In this document: one piece after another, positions 40,546 to 50,447 of the stretch | How the letters are laid out: each line of letters begins with the position of its first letter | Numbering within the stretch: position 1 is the first letter of the stretch | Assembly (NCBI GenBank): GCA_951394045.1 | Contig: OX595985.1 | Coordinates: 372,001-436,000 of the forward strand | Direction: 5' to 3' | From: Nitzschia sp. DOCU1 | Taxonomy: Eukaryota > Bacillariophyta > Bacillariophyceae > Bacillariales > Bacillariaceae | DNA length: 64,000 nt | The notes under the pieces: generated by a model | What the model saw: only the letters and a program-made list of their open reading frames with translations | The model's database searches: none | What the model was told of the DNA's origin: nothing | Position numbers and translations under genes: made by a program

Positions 40546-41803
40546 GACACAACCAACATTGGTGCAATCCCAAACGCTCCCAGTGGCGTTGAGTGGAAAG
40601 GATGCTATTGTGACGGCATCGACCGGGAGTGGAAAGACTCTGGCGTATCTTTGGCCACTAGTAGCGCATTTGATGGAAAACAACCACGGGGAGGCACATG
40701 CCAGTCGTGCGCTTGTATTAGTGCCTACACGTGAATTGGCGCTACAAGTCGAAAAAGTGGCCAAGAGTTTGATCCACAGCCTGCCCTTTTCGGCTCTGGC
40801 CATTACAGGCGGCAATCTCGGGCGCTACGAACTCTCCAAAAAGCTGCTCCATAACAAACCCCACTTGGTCATTGCTACTCCCGGCCGTCTACTTGATGTG
40901 CTGAGTGCACAGCAAAAATCAAAACAAGAGTGGCTGTTACGGGAAATCACCTTTCTCGTGCTGGATGAAGCCGACAAGTGCTTGGCCATGGGCTTTGCCG
41001 CGCAAGTGACACAAGTATTGGATAATTTACGTCCGGACCGTCAATCGCTCTTATTTTCGGCAACGATGCATAGTCGATTGGAACGGCATTGTCATGATTG
41101 GATGAAACAGCCGACGCGAATCAGTGTGGGTCGATCAGGGACTTCGAGTGAACATGTTCAGCAGCACGTTCTGTGTTTGCCATCGGTGCAAGCCAAACAA
41201 GCATTTTTGAAAGAATCATTACCAACCTTTTGCAATGTTGGACGGACCATTGTTTTTTGTGCCACTCGAGAAGGATGTGAGCAATTGGCACAGCTACTCT
41301 ATGAAGCCTCCTCGCCCTCCAGTAGTAGTAGCATGCCACCACTTCAGACACTCCACGGCGACAAGCATCCATCCGATCGCAAAGCGGCTTTACGCGCCTT
41401 TACCAAGGGCCAAGTCCCACTCTTGATTGCAACCGACGTGGCCGGTCGGGGCCTGGATATTCCTCAAGTTGCTACCGTCATCAACTACGATCCCGCCAAG
41501 AATTGGGATACTCATGTCCATCGGATTGGTCGTGCTGGACGATTGAATGAAGGAACGCACGAAGAAGGGAGTGCATACACGCTCTTGACTCCATCCAATG
41601 CCGACTTTGCTCAAATTCTTGTGCAAGCCTATCAACGAGAAGGACTACAAGTACCGGAAGAAGTGCAGCGACTTTCGAATCGCTCAAAACAAAACATGGC
41701 AGGGATCGGTCGAACCGGCGGCAAGGGGGGCTTGGGGTTTGACAGTACTAGTAGTAGCGGGGGCCAAGAAAGCCGTCCTCATAAAAAGAGCCGATGGTCA
41801 TAG
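39896..41803 (+). CDS. DEAD-box RNA helicase, DDX42/RH24-like
   Basis: 635 residues, single exon. An acidic N-terminus (MGWFDEEDDDQDD) with DDPLDAYM and YAPFTKN resembles the DDX42/RH24 branch. The helicase core is complete: Q-motif region LVQSQTLP, motif I STGSGKT, Ia PTRELALQ, Ib TPGRLLD, II LDEADK, III SATM, IV IVFCAT, V TDVAGRGLDIP and VI HRIGRAGR. It ends in a Gly/Ser/basic tail (HKKSRWS). By family it remodels RNA-protein complexes in the nucleus, likely in splicing. Its 5' third and promoter are duplicated upstream of the retroelement; this copy is the functional one. Confidence 0.9.
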   Translation: MGWFDEEDDDQDDAPKRPKMGMMELGSGSSFASNQAAAAAAAPQAGEGEGSGDDDPLDAYMKSLASTSTKESSKPPQKNSGRLDMDNEDEATSHWQITEEGGSNKDTTASTGASREESSSALHQMFHKASDTTRQEHRQVDIQLKLVQHDVMGYAPFTKNLTEKTALASLSTSQGHDWRREHSISCHPPLDPIYDFAELRDVFPATILQWIANQEGMTQPTLVQSQTLPVALSGKDAIVTASTGSGKTLAYLWPLVAHLMENNHGEAHASRALVLVPTRELALQVEKVAKSLIHSLPFSALAITGGNLGRYELSKKLLHNKPHLVIATPGRLLDVLSAQQKSKQEWLLREITFLVLDEADKCLAMGFAAQVTQVLDNLRPDRQSLLFSATMHSRLERHCHDWMKQPTRISVGRSGTSSEHVQQHVLCLPSVQAKQAFLKESLPTFCNVGRTIVFCATREGCEQLAQLLYEASSPSSSSSMPPLQTLHGDKHPSDRKAALRAFTKGQVPLLIATDVAGRGLDIPQVATVINYDPAKNWDTHVHRIGRAGRLNEGTHEEGSAYTLLTPSNADFAQILVQAYQREGLQVPEEVQRLSNRSKQNMAGIGRTGGKGGLGFDSTSSSGGQESRPHKKSRWS

Positions 41804-42326
41804 TAGTGTACATTTAAATATTGTTATTTGCCAACGAATAGTCGTGATTAGAAAGTGTAACAGGATCATAGCAATCTCTTTGCAGGTGAGAGAGTCTGAG
41901 AAACTGTTAGCCATAGCAGAGCTTGCAAGGCCTCTACTGAGATACCTACGACTACCGGTATGTAGTTGGTACCTGGCAGACACGCATGCAATATGTTGTT
42001 CCCTTTCTCGGAATAAAATTCGTCATCGGGTGCCCGGGCGTTCCGCGCCGCCATGTCGGGAATGGAAGTGAGAAGCGCGCCGGGCGGTGCGAGCCTTTTC
42101 AACCAAGATCCGGGATCGGCGTAGCTAAAAGATCGTGTGGTCTATGATGACGGCGACATCCGTTGCTCGATTACCTGATAGCTACTACCGGTAGAAAGCT
42201 TGCTTGCGGCAGCGTTGTAACTAGGATGGCTTTTTGACATGGGAATTGTTGCCAAGGTTGTGGGTCTCTAATAGTATTAACATTAGGGTTGTTTCTCTCC
42301 TTTCAGCATGCACATTTGTATAAAAA
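41804..42326. other. Intergenic between convergent genes
   Basis: It contains a perfect CTACCGGTAG palindrome at 42185-42194 and a near copy (CTACCGGTAT) about 240 bp before it. No gene is seen. Confidence 0.5.
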
Positions 42327-43001
42327 TTATGGCTCATTGTCTGATAGGACGGCTAGCACATCGTCGAGAAGATTGATGAGGTTGTCGCTCTTGCTGGGCG
42401 ACGAAAAGGCCGGGAACGCCTCGTTGTGAGATGATGTTAGGCTCTGTGATAAAAGGAAGTCGTACATGTTTGGCGTGCTTCGTCGAGGAATAGATGGCGC
42501 CGAATCAATGCGTTTGAAGGGAGTCGAGGATTGCGACGACAATGAAGATGGGCTCCTGGGAAGTGTTGGCGGAAGATCCGCTCTTGAATGGTTAGATTCG
42601 TTCAGAGAGGATCTTCGTTCGTTGCTATTCTGGAGGGTCTTTCGTGTGTTCAGACTGGAGCAGTGTGATCTGGGCATGGACGGAGGTGTATCAGCAGGTG
42701 GGGGAGGAATCACGCTGCTGTTCTTTCGCTCGAGGTAAAGGATCTCCCATTGGAGTTTCGAGTGAGCAGTAAGATCAGAAGGTAGAAGGGAATCTCCTGA
42801 TTCGGGGCATCGATAACCATTCTTTCGCATCCACTTCAAGACTGCTTTACGTTCGAAATTGGCCCCGCAGCATGGAGCTGAAACGGGATCTTCCATGATT
42901 TTATTGGTCAAAGGGCATGTGAAGCGTCGCTGAGAAGGAATGCAGCATTTGGTTTCGCGGCAGTGAAGTTTGTCGTGGTTCATCTCGTTCGGGAGTTTCA
43001 T
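42327..43001 (-). CDS. U-box domain protein, putative E3 ubiquitin ligase
   Basis: 224 residues. Residues about 28-95 form a U-box: FTCPLTNKIMEDPVSAPCCGANFERKAVLKWM, RCPESGDSL, then LTAHSKLQWEILYL. These are the core hydrophobic and Pro positions of the family, which binds E2 enzymes without zinc. The rest is a Ser/Pro/Arg-rich tail with repeated SLPRS/SIPRRS-like phosphorylatable motifs and an acidic C-terminus (LLDDVLAVLSD). No ARM, WD40 or TPR substrate-binding domain is present, so the target is unknown. The start is the first ATG of the frame. Confidence 0.8.
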   Translation of the reverse strand: MKLPNEMNHDKLHCRETKCCIPSQRRFTCPLTNKIMEDPVSAPCCGANFERKAVLKWMRKNGYRCPESGDSLLPSDLTAHSKLQWEILYLERKNSSVIPPPPADTPPSMPRSHCSSLNTRKTLQNSNERRSSLNESNHSRADLPPTLPRSPSSLSSQSSTPFKRIDSAPSIPRRSTPNMYDFLLSQSLTSSHNEAFPAFSSPSKSDNLINLLDDVLAVLSDNEP

Positions 43002-43944
43002 GGTAAGGACAAGAAGAGATGATGTGTAGCTGCGGGCCCATATTTATGAGATGAAGGGATGGGTGTACTCTTGACGCCGAGGGTCTAATCTTGGAGTTCG
43101 AGAAGTGATGTTGGGGCATGGTAGTTGGTAGTTAGTGGCTCGCCCCGGTAGAACTAATGCCGGAGTAATGTTTATTATTGGGTTCTCTTCCGTTCGGTCC
43201 TGTGTATTCTTTGCGAGTTTTCGTCACCCTCGGTCGAAATAACTGCAAATGCATTGATGTTTTTCTCAGTCTCAAACTACGCATTGTTTAACATTATTGG
43301 GTTTTCGGACATTTTAAATTATGTCCCTGATATTTTGGGCACACCGTTTCATTTATCGAAATAGTCGTTTTGTCACTAGAGTTTTGCTGCGTTGATGGCT
43401 CTTTTGTCCTTGTATTCTATGTAAAATCACTGATGACATGATTCCTACTTAATGCCACTATGTGAGCCGACGAGAAACTCCATACCTGATGCATTTAGCT
43501 CCGCAAACACCATCTTCAAGGGAAAGATAGATGGCGGCAGGAAATGAAATGGTTGCTTCAAGTAACCATTATTAGTATTGTCGCCCTCATGCACCTTCTG
43601 ATAAATTATCGCGTGAGGTTCTGCTCCACTACCCAGATTGTTCTGTCGTTGTGACGAAGAATACGAAGAATGAATCCTCTAAGGAGCCGTTAAGTCCCTA
43701 TCGACCCTGTGCTTGTCTGGTGTTGATGCAGAGAACCAAAGTATCTCGAGGAACTACGTATTTGGAATACCGGTAGTTTAGCTTGATATTTTCTTGCGGG
43801 CCTTTGGTCAATGAATTCTCGTTTTGTCAAGGTACATGGAATAGATCGAGTGTCTTTGCCGGGCGGTGTGATTTCTACTTAACGCCAATTTCGGAGCCTT
43901 ATGAGAATGCCCGTACTAATGCATTTAATGCAGGGCATCAGAAC
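43002..43944. other. Intergenic; left flank of copia element 2
   Basis: No gene is supported. The sequence contains two diverged blocks sharing TACTTAA(C/T)GCCA and (A/G)ATGCATTTA (near 43446-43500 and 43876-43930), and a stretch (CTCATGCAC...GATAAAT...ATCGCGTGAG) that recurs in diverged form near 50703-50770, on the other side of copia element 2. These are old repeat relics. The target-duplication copy AGAAC lies at 43940-43944. Confidence 0.5.
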
Positions 43945-44099
43945 GAGAAATCATCGACTGAGTGACTCGGAGCCACTCAAAACGTAACAAGAGTAAAAAA
44001 AAGTCATCACAACAAAATATTATGGCATTACCGCGCGGGATACGAACACCCGGCTTGACTAACTAGACTAAACCATGCCACTCCTTCGGGGAAATAACG
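43945..44099 (-). repeat. 3' LTR of copia element 2
   Basis: 155 bp. In element orientation it starts CGTTATTTCC and ends GATGATTTCTC, so it lacks the usual TG...CA ends. It contains the tRNA-like segment (44023-44080), a T8 run and a 19-nt near-palindrome GAGTGGCTCCGAGTCACTC with a TGACTC core. Confidence 0.9.
44023..44080 (-). other. tRNA-like sequence inside the LTR (second copy at 50526-50583)
   Basis: In element orientation the 58 nt start TGGCAT and end ATGCCA (a perfect 6-bp closing stem with a CCA end). They contain a D-arm-like stem GGTTT/AAGCC with an A-box-like TAGTCTAGTTAG and a T-arm/B-box-like TGTTCGTATCC, then within 25 nt a TTTTTTTT run. The anticodon arm is missing. It resembles a shortened tRNA relic. 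The A-to-B spacing is too short for a normal Pol III promoter, so activity is uncertain. Confidence 0.4.
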
Positions 44100-44281
44100 G
44101 TCCCCTCGATGGGAGACGGAGCTAGGAGTCCGATCACATCGTACTATCTGCATCCAAGATTAACTTCCAATAACAACCACCATCACGAAATAAATACAAC
44201 CGAGGTACCTGCCCCACCGCAGGACGTCCAACACGAATGGCCAACAAGTTTAGGCCACCCCCTCGACGAGTCAGACGCGAC

Positions 44282-47200
44282 TTAGAACAGGACTTGTCTT
44301 GCAAGCTCCTTACGCTCCGCTCCACTCTGAACCTTGGTCAACATGTCGGCTAGGTTCGCCTTGGTATTAACATAACCAATACGTAGGATGTCCGCCGCTG
44401 CCTTCGACCTCACGTAGTGATAAGCAATCGAATTTGACTTCTTCTTGAGAGTAGACTCCGGCACACTTGTGTTGTTAACAACAGACATGTTGTCGACGAG
44501 AACATGAGCATACCCGTCGATAGGAACACCAAGCATTCGTAACTTGTAACGGAGCGCTTCTAAAAGCTCAACGCCCGTCTTCAACGCCATGAACTCCGAC
44601 CCAAAAGAACTTGTCTCAATCGAATTTTGCTTTTTAGAATACCAGACAATCGGAGCACGATTAACCCAAATCAATATACCTGTTCTTGACTGACGAGTAA
44701 TAACGTTAGCGGCATGAGACGCATCAACAAACATGACAATTACCACGTGTTTCCCGAGGGGAGTTGGCGCGTCTGGTGGCCAATCATCAGCCGCCCATGG
44801 ATAGAATTCCTTCCATTCATGCTTCGGCAATTCCGGCAAATGGTCCGGGTATCCATCGTCCATGACCAGATTTGATCTTTCATGATTACTCAGATAAGCA
44901 AACACATGTAAGGCCGCCTTAAGATGCCCATCTCGTGGACACGCATTGTAAGCCGCCAGCATTGATGTCTCTGTACAGATGTCGATTCGACCGAGCTCAA
45001 CAATCCACCGAAGAATACCAACACACTGCATATAAAACGTGGCACCTTCATCATTGAGTAACGGGGTAACATCCAATTCTGGCTTATACCCAGAGGGAAA
45101 TGGCGCGCTCGCCCCAGATTTCAATTCGAGTTCCATCTGCGCGAGCCTTGACTTAATAACACGGATCGCTTCCTTGATGTAGTCCCCTGAACCAATCGCC
45201 CATTTCGGCATGGGGTCACCATCAATCCAGAACTTTGAGATCGTTGCCCCAAGGTACCTCGTCGGTTCTCCAATTGAATCCTCTTTCAACAAGAAACGCA
45301 TGTTAAGATCGTCAAGAATACCCTTCGGATCCATACTTATTGCAAGTAAATCGTCAGTATAAACCAACAAATATTCGTAGTATTTTTCGCCGTTCGACTT
45401 GACGGCCTCTCGAAACCAAACATCCATATCGGCACGACAAGGAATAAAACCCAATTCCTCCCGGAGGGTCTTGGCACAGTAGCTTCTCCATGAAAATCCG
45501 GCAGATTTCAAACCGTAGAGTGCCTTCACTATCACCGCGGTCTTGCCCTGTAACGCGCCGAACTCAGGTCCAAGAATCGTATGAACCCTTTCAGCACACG
45601 GTGCATTCAAATAAGCACCTGCAATATCGGCAGAAAGAACAGACAAATTATTCAAAGACGCAAGCAAGAAAGCGAGACGAATACTTTCCCTTGTAACCAC
45701 GCTTGCATATGTAACCGAAGACGGCGGCTCGGTTTGGTCCCCTCTCGCACAGATCCTTGCTTTGCGAGTCAGGTCCATTTTGACATCAAAGACAACCATC
45801 AGGTCAATGAGTTGCGAGCCAACAGGAACCTTCTCTTCCGAATCCAAAACTTTCAATGCAGGGATGACCGTCTTGACTTCCTTCGCCATCGCGTTAGCCC
45901 AATGTTGAGTTCCTGTCTCGCGGTCAATCTCGAGTGCACGGGCAACATCCATTGGCCCAGGAACCTCAATTCCAAATTTCTCATTCTTCCTTCGTACGGC
46001 ACGACGTTTTACCGCTTTCAGGACACTGTCCCTTTTCCTCAGAGTGAAAGGAACCCACCAAGCAAACGCTGGTTCCGAGACAAGTTTATTCGCAACAGCA
46101 TATTCGGCAACTTGGACTGGGTAAGCTTCCTTCGCGTCTCTCAGAGGAATCCACGTTGTACTCCCATCGTTCAATTCGGCACAGATACTCCAGCCTTTTG
46201 TAGTGCGCTTTGGGATCCTCTGGCCTCCGCGTTCAATGAAGCCATCGTCAGCCTTCAGAGCTGTACCGTCGCACCTGTGATCAACAAACTCCTTCACAAA
46301 GGCAATTGTGTATCCTTCTTCGTCAACAGACGCCATGATAGATTCCACAATATGGTTAGCTGTAACGCATTCAACATCCCCATTCGCCCAAACAACTTCG
46401 TATTGGGCTGTATCCAGCAGCGGATTCTCGTGAAAATGCCCGATAAAGTTTCCATTTGAGTCTCTTTTGCGTCCACGAACGACGCCTGTCAAAACATTAT
46501 TACCGTCCCCTGTCGCCTTTCGTATCTTTGTTGATACATAATGATCATACTCGAGCGGCTTCTCTTCTTCATCAAAGGGAGGCGGGACGAACTCCTTATC
46601 CTGCTCATCTACCTCGTTTGCTTCATCGTCCTCGTAGGGAACAAAAGCCGGTACATTATCTTCCGCCCTGATAAATCTTTTATCGCCATCGTCTGGCTTC
46701 AAGTCGATCCCTTTTATTCGCTCGCCTAGCTTTGCGGCAAGTTTGTCGGTGAAATCTTGCTTCATCCGCTTGATATCCTCGTTCTGGTGCTCGTCCTGTG
46801 AGAGTGGAATAACAGAAGAACGGTGCAAAATGCTACCGTTCGAGGTGAGAACAGCTTGACAGAGCACATCCGGAACATCGAAACTTGGTCCAAGCCAACG
46901 ACACAATTGTTTCTGCGGTTGGCTTGATTCTCGTGGTGATCGAGCCCAGCACCAATCGTAAAAACCAAAGTTAATAAGATGTGAAATATCCGCCGTGTCC
47001 CCTGCAGCTATCGTTGCTGCGCATTCACCGTTCTGCTCAGGGTGACCTAGAGCAGTGTGACTTCGTTGTTCGGCACACGTTGCGTAGCAACGGTCCCAGA
47101 GACAGGCAGGAACATTGCGGGCCAACATTGTCCGCTCATACAGCCGACTGACCTCACGAATTGCGTTTTCGGCTTGAGATTGATTGTGCCGGTACGGTTC

Positions 47201-48397
47201 CACTGGCAGAATTGGTACTTGAGCGCGTTGGCATCGTTTCAAAAACTCGCCTTTGGTGAGAGAGAGAGCAGAGTCAGGAACAATGGATTCCGGGAACCCA
47301 ACAGTGCGAAAGACCTTGTCCAAAGTAGTATGGACTTCAGATTCCCTCGGAAGCGGAAAACCAGCTACCCACTGGAATGGCGTCGAGTAGACCGCCATAC
47401 AAGTGTTGCCCTCGAGTGACTTTGTGGGGCCAAATTTCACGTCAACGAACAATTTGCTTCGTAGCCTCCTGTATCGTAGCGCATACTCTGTTGGCCGAAA
47501 TAATCGGTCCCCTGAAACACGGCTCCAATCTCTGACAGCTCGTTGTGTTGTCTTTGTCAAAGTTCGTTGCGCTGCTTCCAGGCTAATACGCCATCGTCGC
47601 GCTAACTGGTCAGCAGTCACAAGCGTAGATCTTGCTGCCGTTTTCATCGCAGAAAGCGTAGTCATCACCCTGTCCCCTAAAGCGGTGGCAAGAGCAAGGT
47701 TGTGAAATGCAGAGCAGATACGTTCGTCGGCCTGTAGAAGAGAAGAAAGAGAAAACAATTGGGTGGTATTTGTAGCCGAGATCGTATTGAAATATGAATC
47801 GCCACCGACTTGTCGCCGAAGATGCTCTTCCACGAGATTCGAGTTTGAATCTGATGGCCTCCATTCCAACTCGCTGGTCATACGGACATGAATGTAGTTG
47901 ATGGGATCAGTAGCCTCGGCACGAGTCGGCTTCCTGACATGAAAATATGAAAATGGTTTGTCGTATTGTAGTGGGATGTGTAGACCGCTCTTGGGGTCCA
48001 AAATACTGTGATCAGTGGCTGCACGTTTATCCGGTGGGATTCGTTGCAAAGCCACGTCATTTACAACAATTTGGTTTTCCCTCAGTTGGTCGGGACACAA
48101 CAAATGACAAGACATATTAGGCAAAACGAGTGCATGGTCAAAAAGAAGAATGTAAGTGTGCATAGTTACCGGGCAATCATACGCCACGGCCACGAGGGCC
48201 TCGGTAACATTTCTGATTGGCTCCATACTGTCATGAAAGCCACTAACGTTGATGTTGGTGTTGTAGGTGTGGAGGACAAAACAATGTTCGAGAGAGAATG
48301 CGCATGTGTCGGCGTGCGAATCCAGTTCGCAGCGTGAAACAGTGGTGTGAGATGAATAAGAAGCAACAACCCGCCGTAGCCAGGAAATGCCACGGCA
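44282..48397 (-). CDS. pol: Copia element 2 pol (protease, integrase, reverse transcriptase, RNase H)
   Basis: 1371 codons in the gag frame directly after the UGA (48400-48398). The first ATG is only at 48226, downstream of the protease active-site motif LDSHADTC (about 48311-48288), so starting at that ATG would lose the protease. Then come an integrase core (FVDVKF, VPDSALSL, Glu in QAENAIRE), reverse transcriptase with DIAGAYLNAP and a YTDD box, and RNase H (FVDASHA, SSFGSEF, VDNMS, ANLADMLTK). The order is Ty1/copia. A stem of 5 bp (GCCGT/ACGGC) starts 2 nt after the UGA. All catalytic positions look intact. Confidence 0.9.
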   Translation of the reverse strand, partial: CRGISWLRRVVASYSSHTTVSRCELDSHADTCAFSLEHCFVLHTYNTNINVSGFHDSMEPIRNVTEALVAVAYDCPVTMHTYILLFDHALVLPNMSCHLLCPDQLRENQIVVNDVALQRIPPDKRAATDHSILDPKSGLHIPLQYDKPFSYFHVRKPTRAEATDPINYIHVRMTSELEWRPSDSNSNLVEEHLRRQVGGDSYFNTISATNTTQLFSLSSLLQADERICSAFHNLALATALGDRVMTTLSAMKTAARSTLVTADQLARRWRISLEAAQRTLTKTTQRAVRDWSRVSGDRLFRPTEYALRYRRLRSKLFVDVKFGPTKSLEGNTCMAVYSTPFQWVAGFPLPRESEVHTTLDKVFRTVGFPESIVPDSALSLTKGEFLKRCQRAQVPILPVEPYRHNQSQAENAIREVSRLYERTMLARNVPACLWDRCYATCAEQRSHTALGHPEQNGECAATIAAGDTADISHLINFGFYDWCWARSPRESSQPQKQLCRWLGPSFDVPDVLCQAVLTSNGSILHRSSVIPLSQDEHQNEDIKRMKQDFTDKLAAKLGERIKGIDLKPDDGDKRFIRAEDNVPAFVPYEDDEANEVDEQDKEFVPPPFDEEEKPLEYDHYVSTKIRKATGDGNNVLTGVVRGRKRDSNGNFIGHFHENPLLDTAQYEVVWANGDVECVTANHIVESIMASVDEEGYTIAFVKEFVDHRCDGTALKADDGFIERGGQRIPKRTTKGWSICAELNDGSTTWIPLRDAKEAYPVQVAEYAVANKLVSEPAFAWWVPFTLRKRDSVLKAVKRRAVRRKNEKFGIEVPGPMDVARALEIDRETGTQHWANAMAKEVKTVIPALKVLDSEEKVPVGSQLIDLMVVFDVKMDLTRKARICARGDQTEPPSSVTYASVVTRESIRLAFLLASLNNLSVLSADIAGAYLNAPCAERVHTILGPEFGALQGKTAVIVKALYGLKSAGFSWRSYCAKTLREELGFIPCRADMDVWFREAVKSNGEKYYEYLLVYTDDLLAISMDPKGILDDLNMRFLLKEDSIGEPTRYLGATISKFWIDGDPMPKWAIGSGDYIKEAIRVIKSRLAQMELELKSGASAPFPSGYKPELDVTPLLNDEGATFYMQCVGILRWIVELGRIDICTETSMLAAYNACPRDGHLKAALHVFAYLSNHERSNLVMDDGYPDHLPELPKHEWKEFYPWAADDWPPDAPTPLGKHVVIVMFVDASHAANVITRQSRTGILIWVNRAPIVWYSKKQNSIETSSFGSEFMALKTGVELLEALRYKLRMLGVPIDGYAHVLVDNMSVVNNTSVPESTLKKKSNSIAYHYVRSKAAADILRIGYVNTKANLADMLTKVQSGAERKELARQVLF

Positions 48398-49855
48398 TCA
48401 ATCCTTCTTTCGTCGAGTCATAGAAGCGGCAACATGACTGTTGTCGACGCTCATTGATGATGTCTCACTCTGGGCGCTCGTAGACACGGTCGTCGGCGTT
48501 TCCTCCGACTTAGTACTCGACACGTTGCGGTTTCCCGCCTTGCGCTTGAGATCCATAACATAATCCTTCTCCTCCTTTGTAAAAGTATTCCAGATAGCAA
48601 AGGGGTACGAGCCATTATTGAGTAGGTGACCTGATTCGGAAAATCTTCCTCCGCCGCCACCTCCACGTCCTCGGCCTCGACCGCCTCTACCACCACCTCT
48701 TCCAAAACCTCGTCCGCGGCCTCTTCCACCGCGACCTCGTCCACCGCCGCCCGAGCTGGTGGTGCTCGAAATATTCCTCGGTAGTGCCGATTTTACCATA
48801 CTCTCAGCCGCATCAAGCTGGCCTCCGAGATAATCAATGGCCTGCTGGTAATTCGTCAAAAGAGCCGCATTCGAGAAAACAACTCCCTTTGCAACAGCAA
48901 GACGCTCGTCAGTGATACGTGAGAGCAAACTGCGCACCTTAGCCTCATCTGTACGGCCTTCTCCGTAAGCCTCCAGGTCGGCAAAGGCACTCCTGTGACG
49001 CGCAATGAAGCCATCCCATTGGAAATTCCGCGCCTTGCCATTCCAGAAGATGGTGTTGAGAGTATTCTCCGCCTTATTCTTCACTTGACTGATATGAGAG
49101 GCACCAGCATACTGCGCCTTGAACGACAAGTAGGCGGACCGTCCGTCTTTGGTGCGGTCGAACTGCTTAACAAATGCCCACGCATCGGTGCCGTGAGTAA
49201 CATGCCGCATGAGATTGAAAACCGTTTCATTGTCGATCTGGAAAGTGTCTCCCGTGTGGTGAGCACGACGAATCAACTCGGAACGAAAGGTAGGATTTCC
49301 GAACCCGGGATCGGTGGCAGGCAGCTGGACTTCGGGACGGACGATATACTCCAAAGGAGTCCCCTCGATTCCATAGGAGGAACCAATCCAAGAATCGATG
49401 TCCTCAATCGTCTCCCTCGACTTTTTAGCCGTAGTAAACTTCTCCGGTAGAGAGGGGTTGCCGTCTTTCTTAATCCTATCCAGGTCGACCTTAAACTTCC
49501 ACAATCTGGTCAAACGACCAAGCGAAGCCTCGGCAACGACAAAATCCCTCTGGATCGTCTCCATGTAACGCATATAATAGACCAACTGACGGAAGCGTTT
49601 CTGCTGGTTGGTCCCCATAAAGGTACCGGGGTTGTTAATCTCCTCGTTATTGTTGTTGAGTATAGTACCGCCAGGACGGCGGATGGCGGAGAACAAAGAA
49701 TCCAACTCATCCTCATCAACGATACTTTTCACGTCGTCAAACTTTGAGTAACCTTGCCAGAGCAATGCCTCAACGATCTCAGGATCAAAAGCAAGGACGT
49801 CGCCAAGGTAGCCAGCAAATTCCTGCACAGCAGGGTCAACAGCAGCAGCAGCCAT
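48398..49855 (-). CDS. gag: Copia element 2 gag
   Basis: 485 codons from the ATG at 49855 to UGA. The frame is open 9 codons further 5' but without ATG. The N-terminal part is a helical capsid-type domain. A long RGG-type region (GRGRGGRGRGRGFGRGGGRG, about residues 375-405) replaces a zinc knuckle as the likely RNA-binding part. It ends MTRRKKD. The following pol frame is in the same phase, so fusion needs only that this one UGA be read as sense. Confidence 0.88.
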   Translation of the reverse strand: MAAAAVDPAVQEFAGYLGDVLAFDPEIVEALLWQGYSKFDDVKSIVDEDELDSLFSAIRRPGGTILNNNNEEINNPGTFMGTNQQKRFRQLVYYMRYMETIQRDFVVAEASLGRLTRLWKFKVDLDRIKKDGNPSLPEKFTTAKKSRETIEDIDSWIGSSYGIEGTPLEYIVRPEVQLPATDPGFGNPTFRSELIRRAHHTGDTFQIDNETVFNLMRHVTHGTDAWAFVKQFDRTKDGRSAYLSFKAQYAGASHISQVKNKAENTLNTIFWNGKARNFQWDGFIARHRSAFADLEAYGEGRTDEAKVRSLLSRITDERLAVAKGVVFSNAALLTNYQQAIDYLGGQLDAAESMVKSALPRNISSTTSSGGGGRGRGGRGRGRGFGRGGGRGGRGRGRGGGGGGRFSESGHLLNNGSYPFAIWNTFTKEEKDYVMDLKRKAGNRNVSSTKSEETPTTVSTSAQSETSSMSVDNSHVAASMTRRKKD

Positions 49856-50447
49856 AGTAACAGTAAAGAAGCAGGATAACACAACAAGTTGTCACGAAAA
49901 CAAAAGTCTCGGTGTGAGGGAACACAAAACATCAATTCCGAGACGCGTCGAAAGCGTCCGAAAACATCGAGCCGAGATGCAGGCCATTTGCATTGGAAAG
50001 CAGCACATCCTCTTGGAATTTCCTTTTCATGTTCAACACATCTGATTGGGCTAAAGGGGTGAGAAATGAGGTGACACGTCGTCATTTGTATATGCCCATC
50101 AAGGCGGAGACATATGCTCCGTCTGACGTGGTCAATTTTATTTATATGGGTTTCTCCGTTTTCAAGACCTTTATTGCCATGCATTATGCCGGAGAAGCCC
50201 GTGCTGCAGCGCACCGAGCATGGTGCGGTTGTGGGTGCGTCCACCCGTGTGGCGAGATGGCTGCGCGCGCCCGAAGCGAGCAACGCCAGCTGAATCGTCG
50301 TTTCGCGATGCTCGACACGAAACATGGTTGACGACCATGAGCCTCTTTCTTTTGCTCTTTCGCCGACTCTCCCTTCATCAATCGAAGAGCCAGGTATTGT
50401 CGACACCTCCCCAGGTGTTGTAGTTAGCAAACTGGGTCTGATAAACC

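Noticed and set aside
43945..44099. The 155-bp repeats as two independent tRNA-derived SINEs
   Set aside because: Both have the same orientation, bracket one copia gag-pol exactly, abut a polypurine tract and share a 5-bp target duplication, so they are LTRs.
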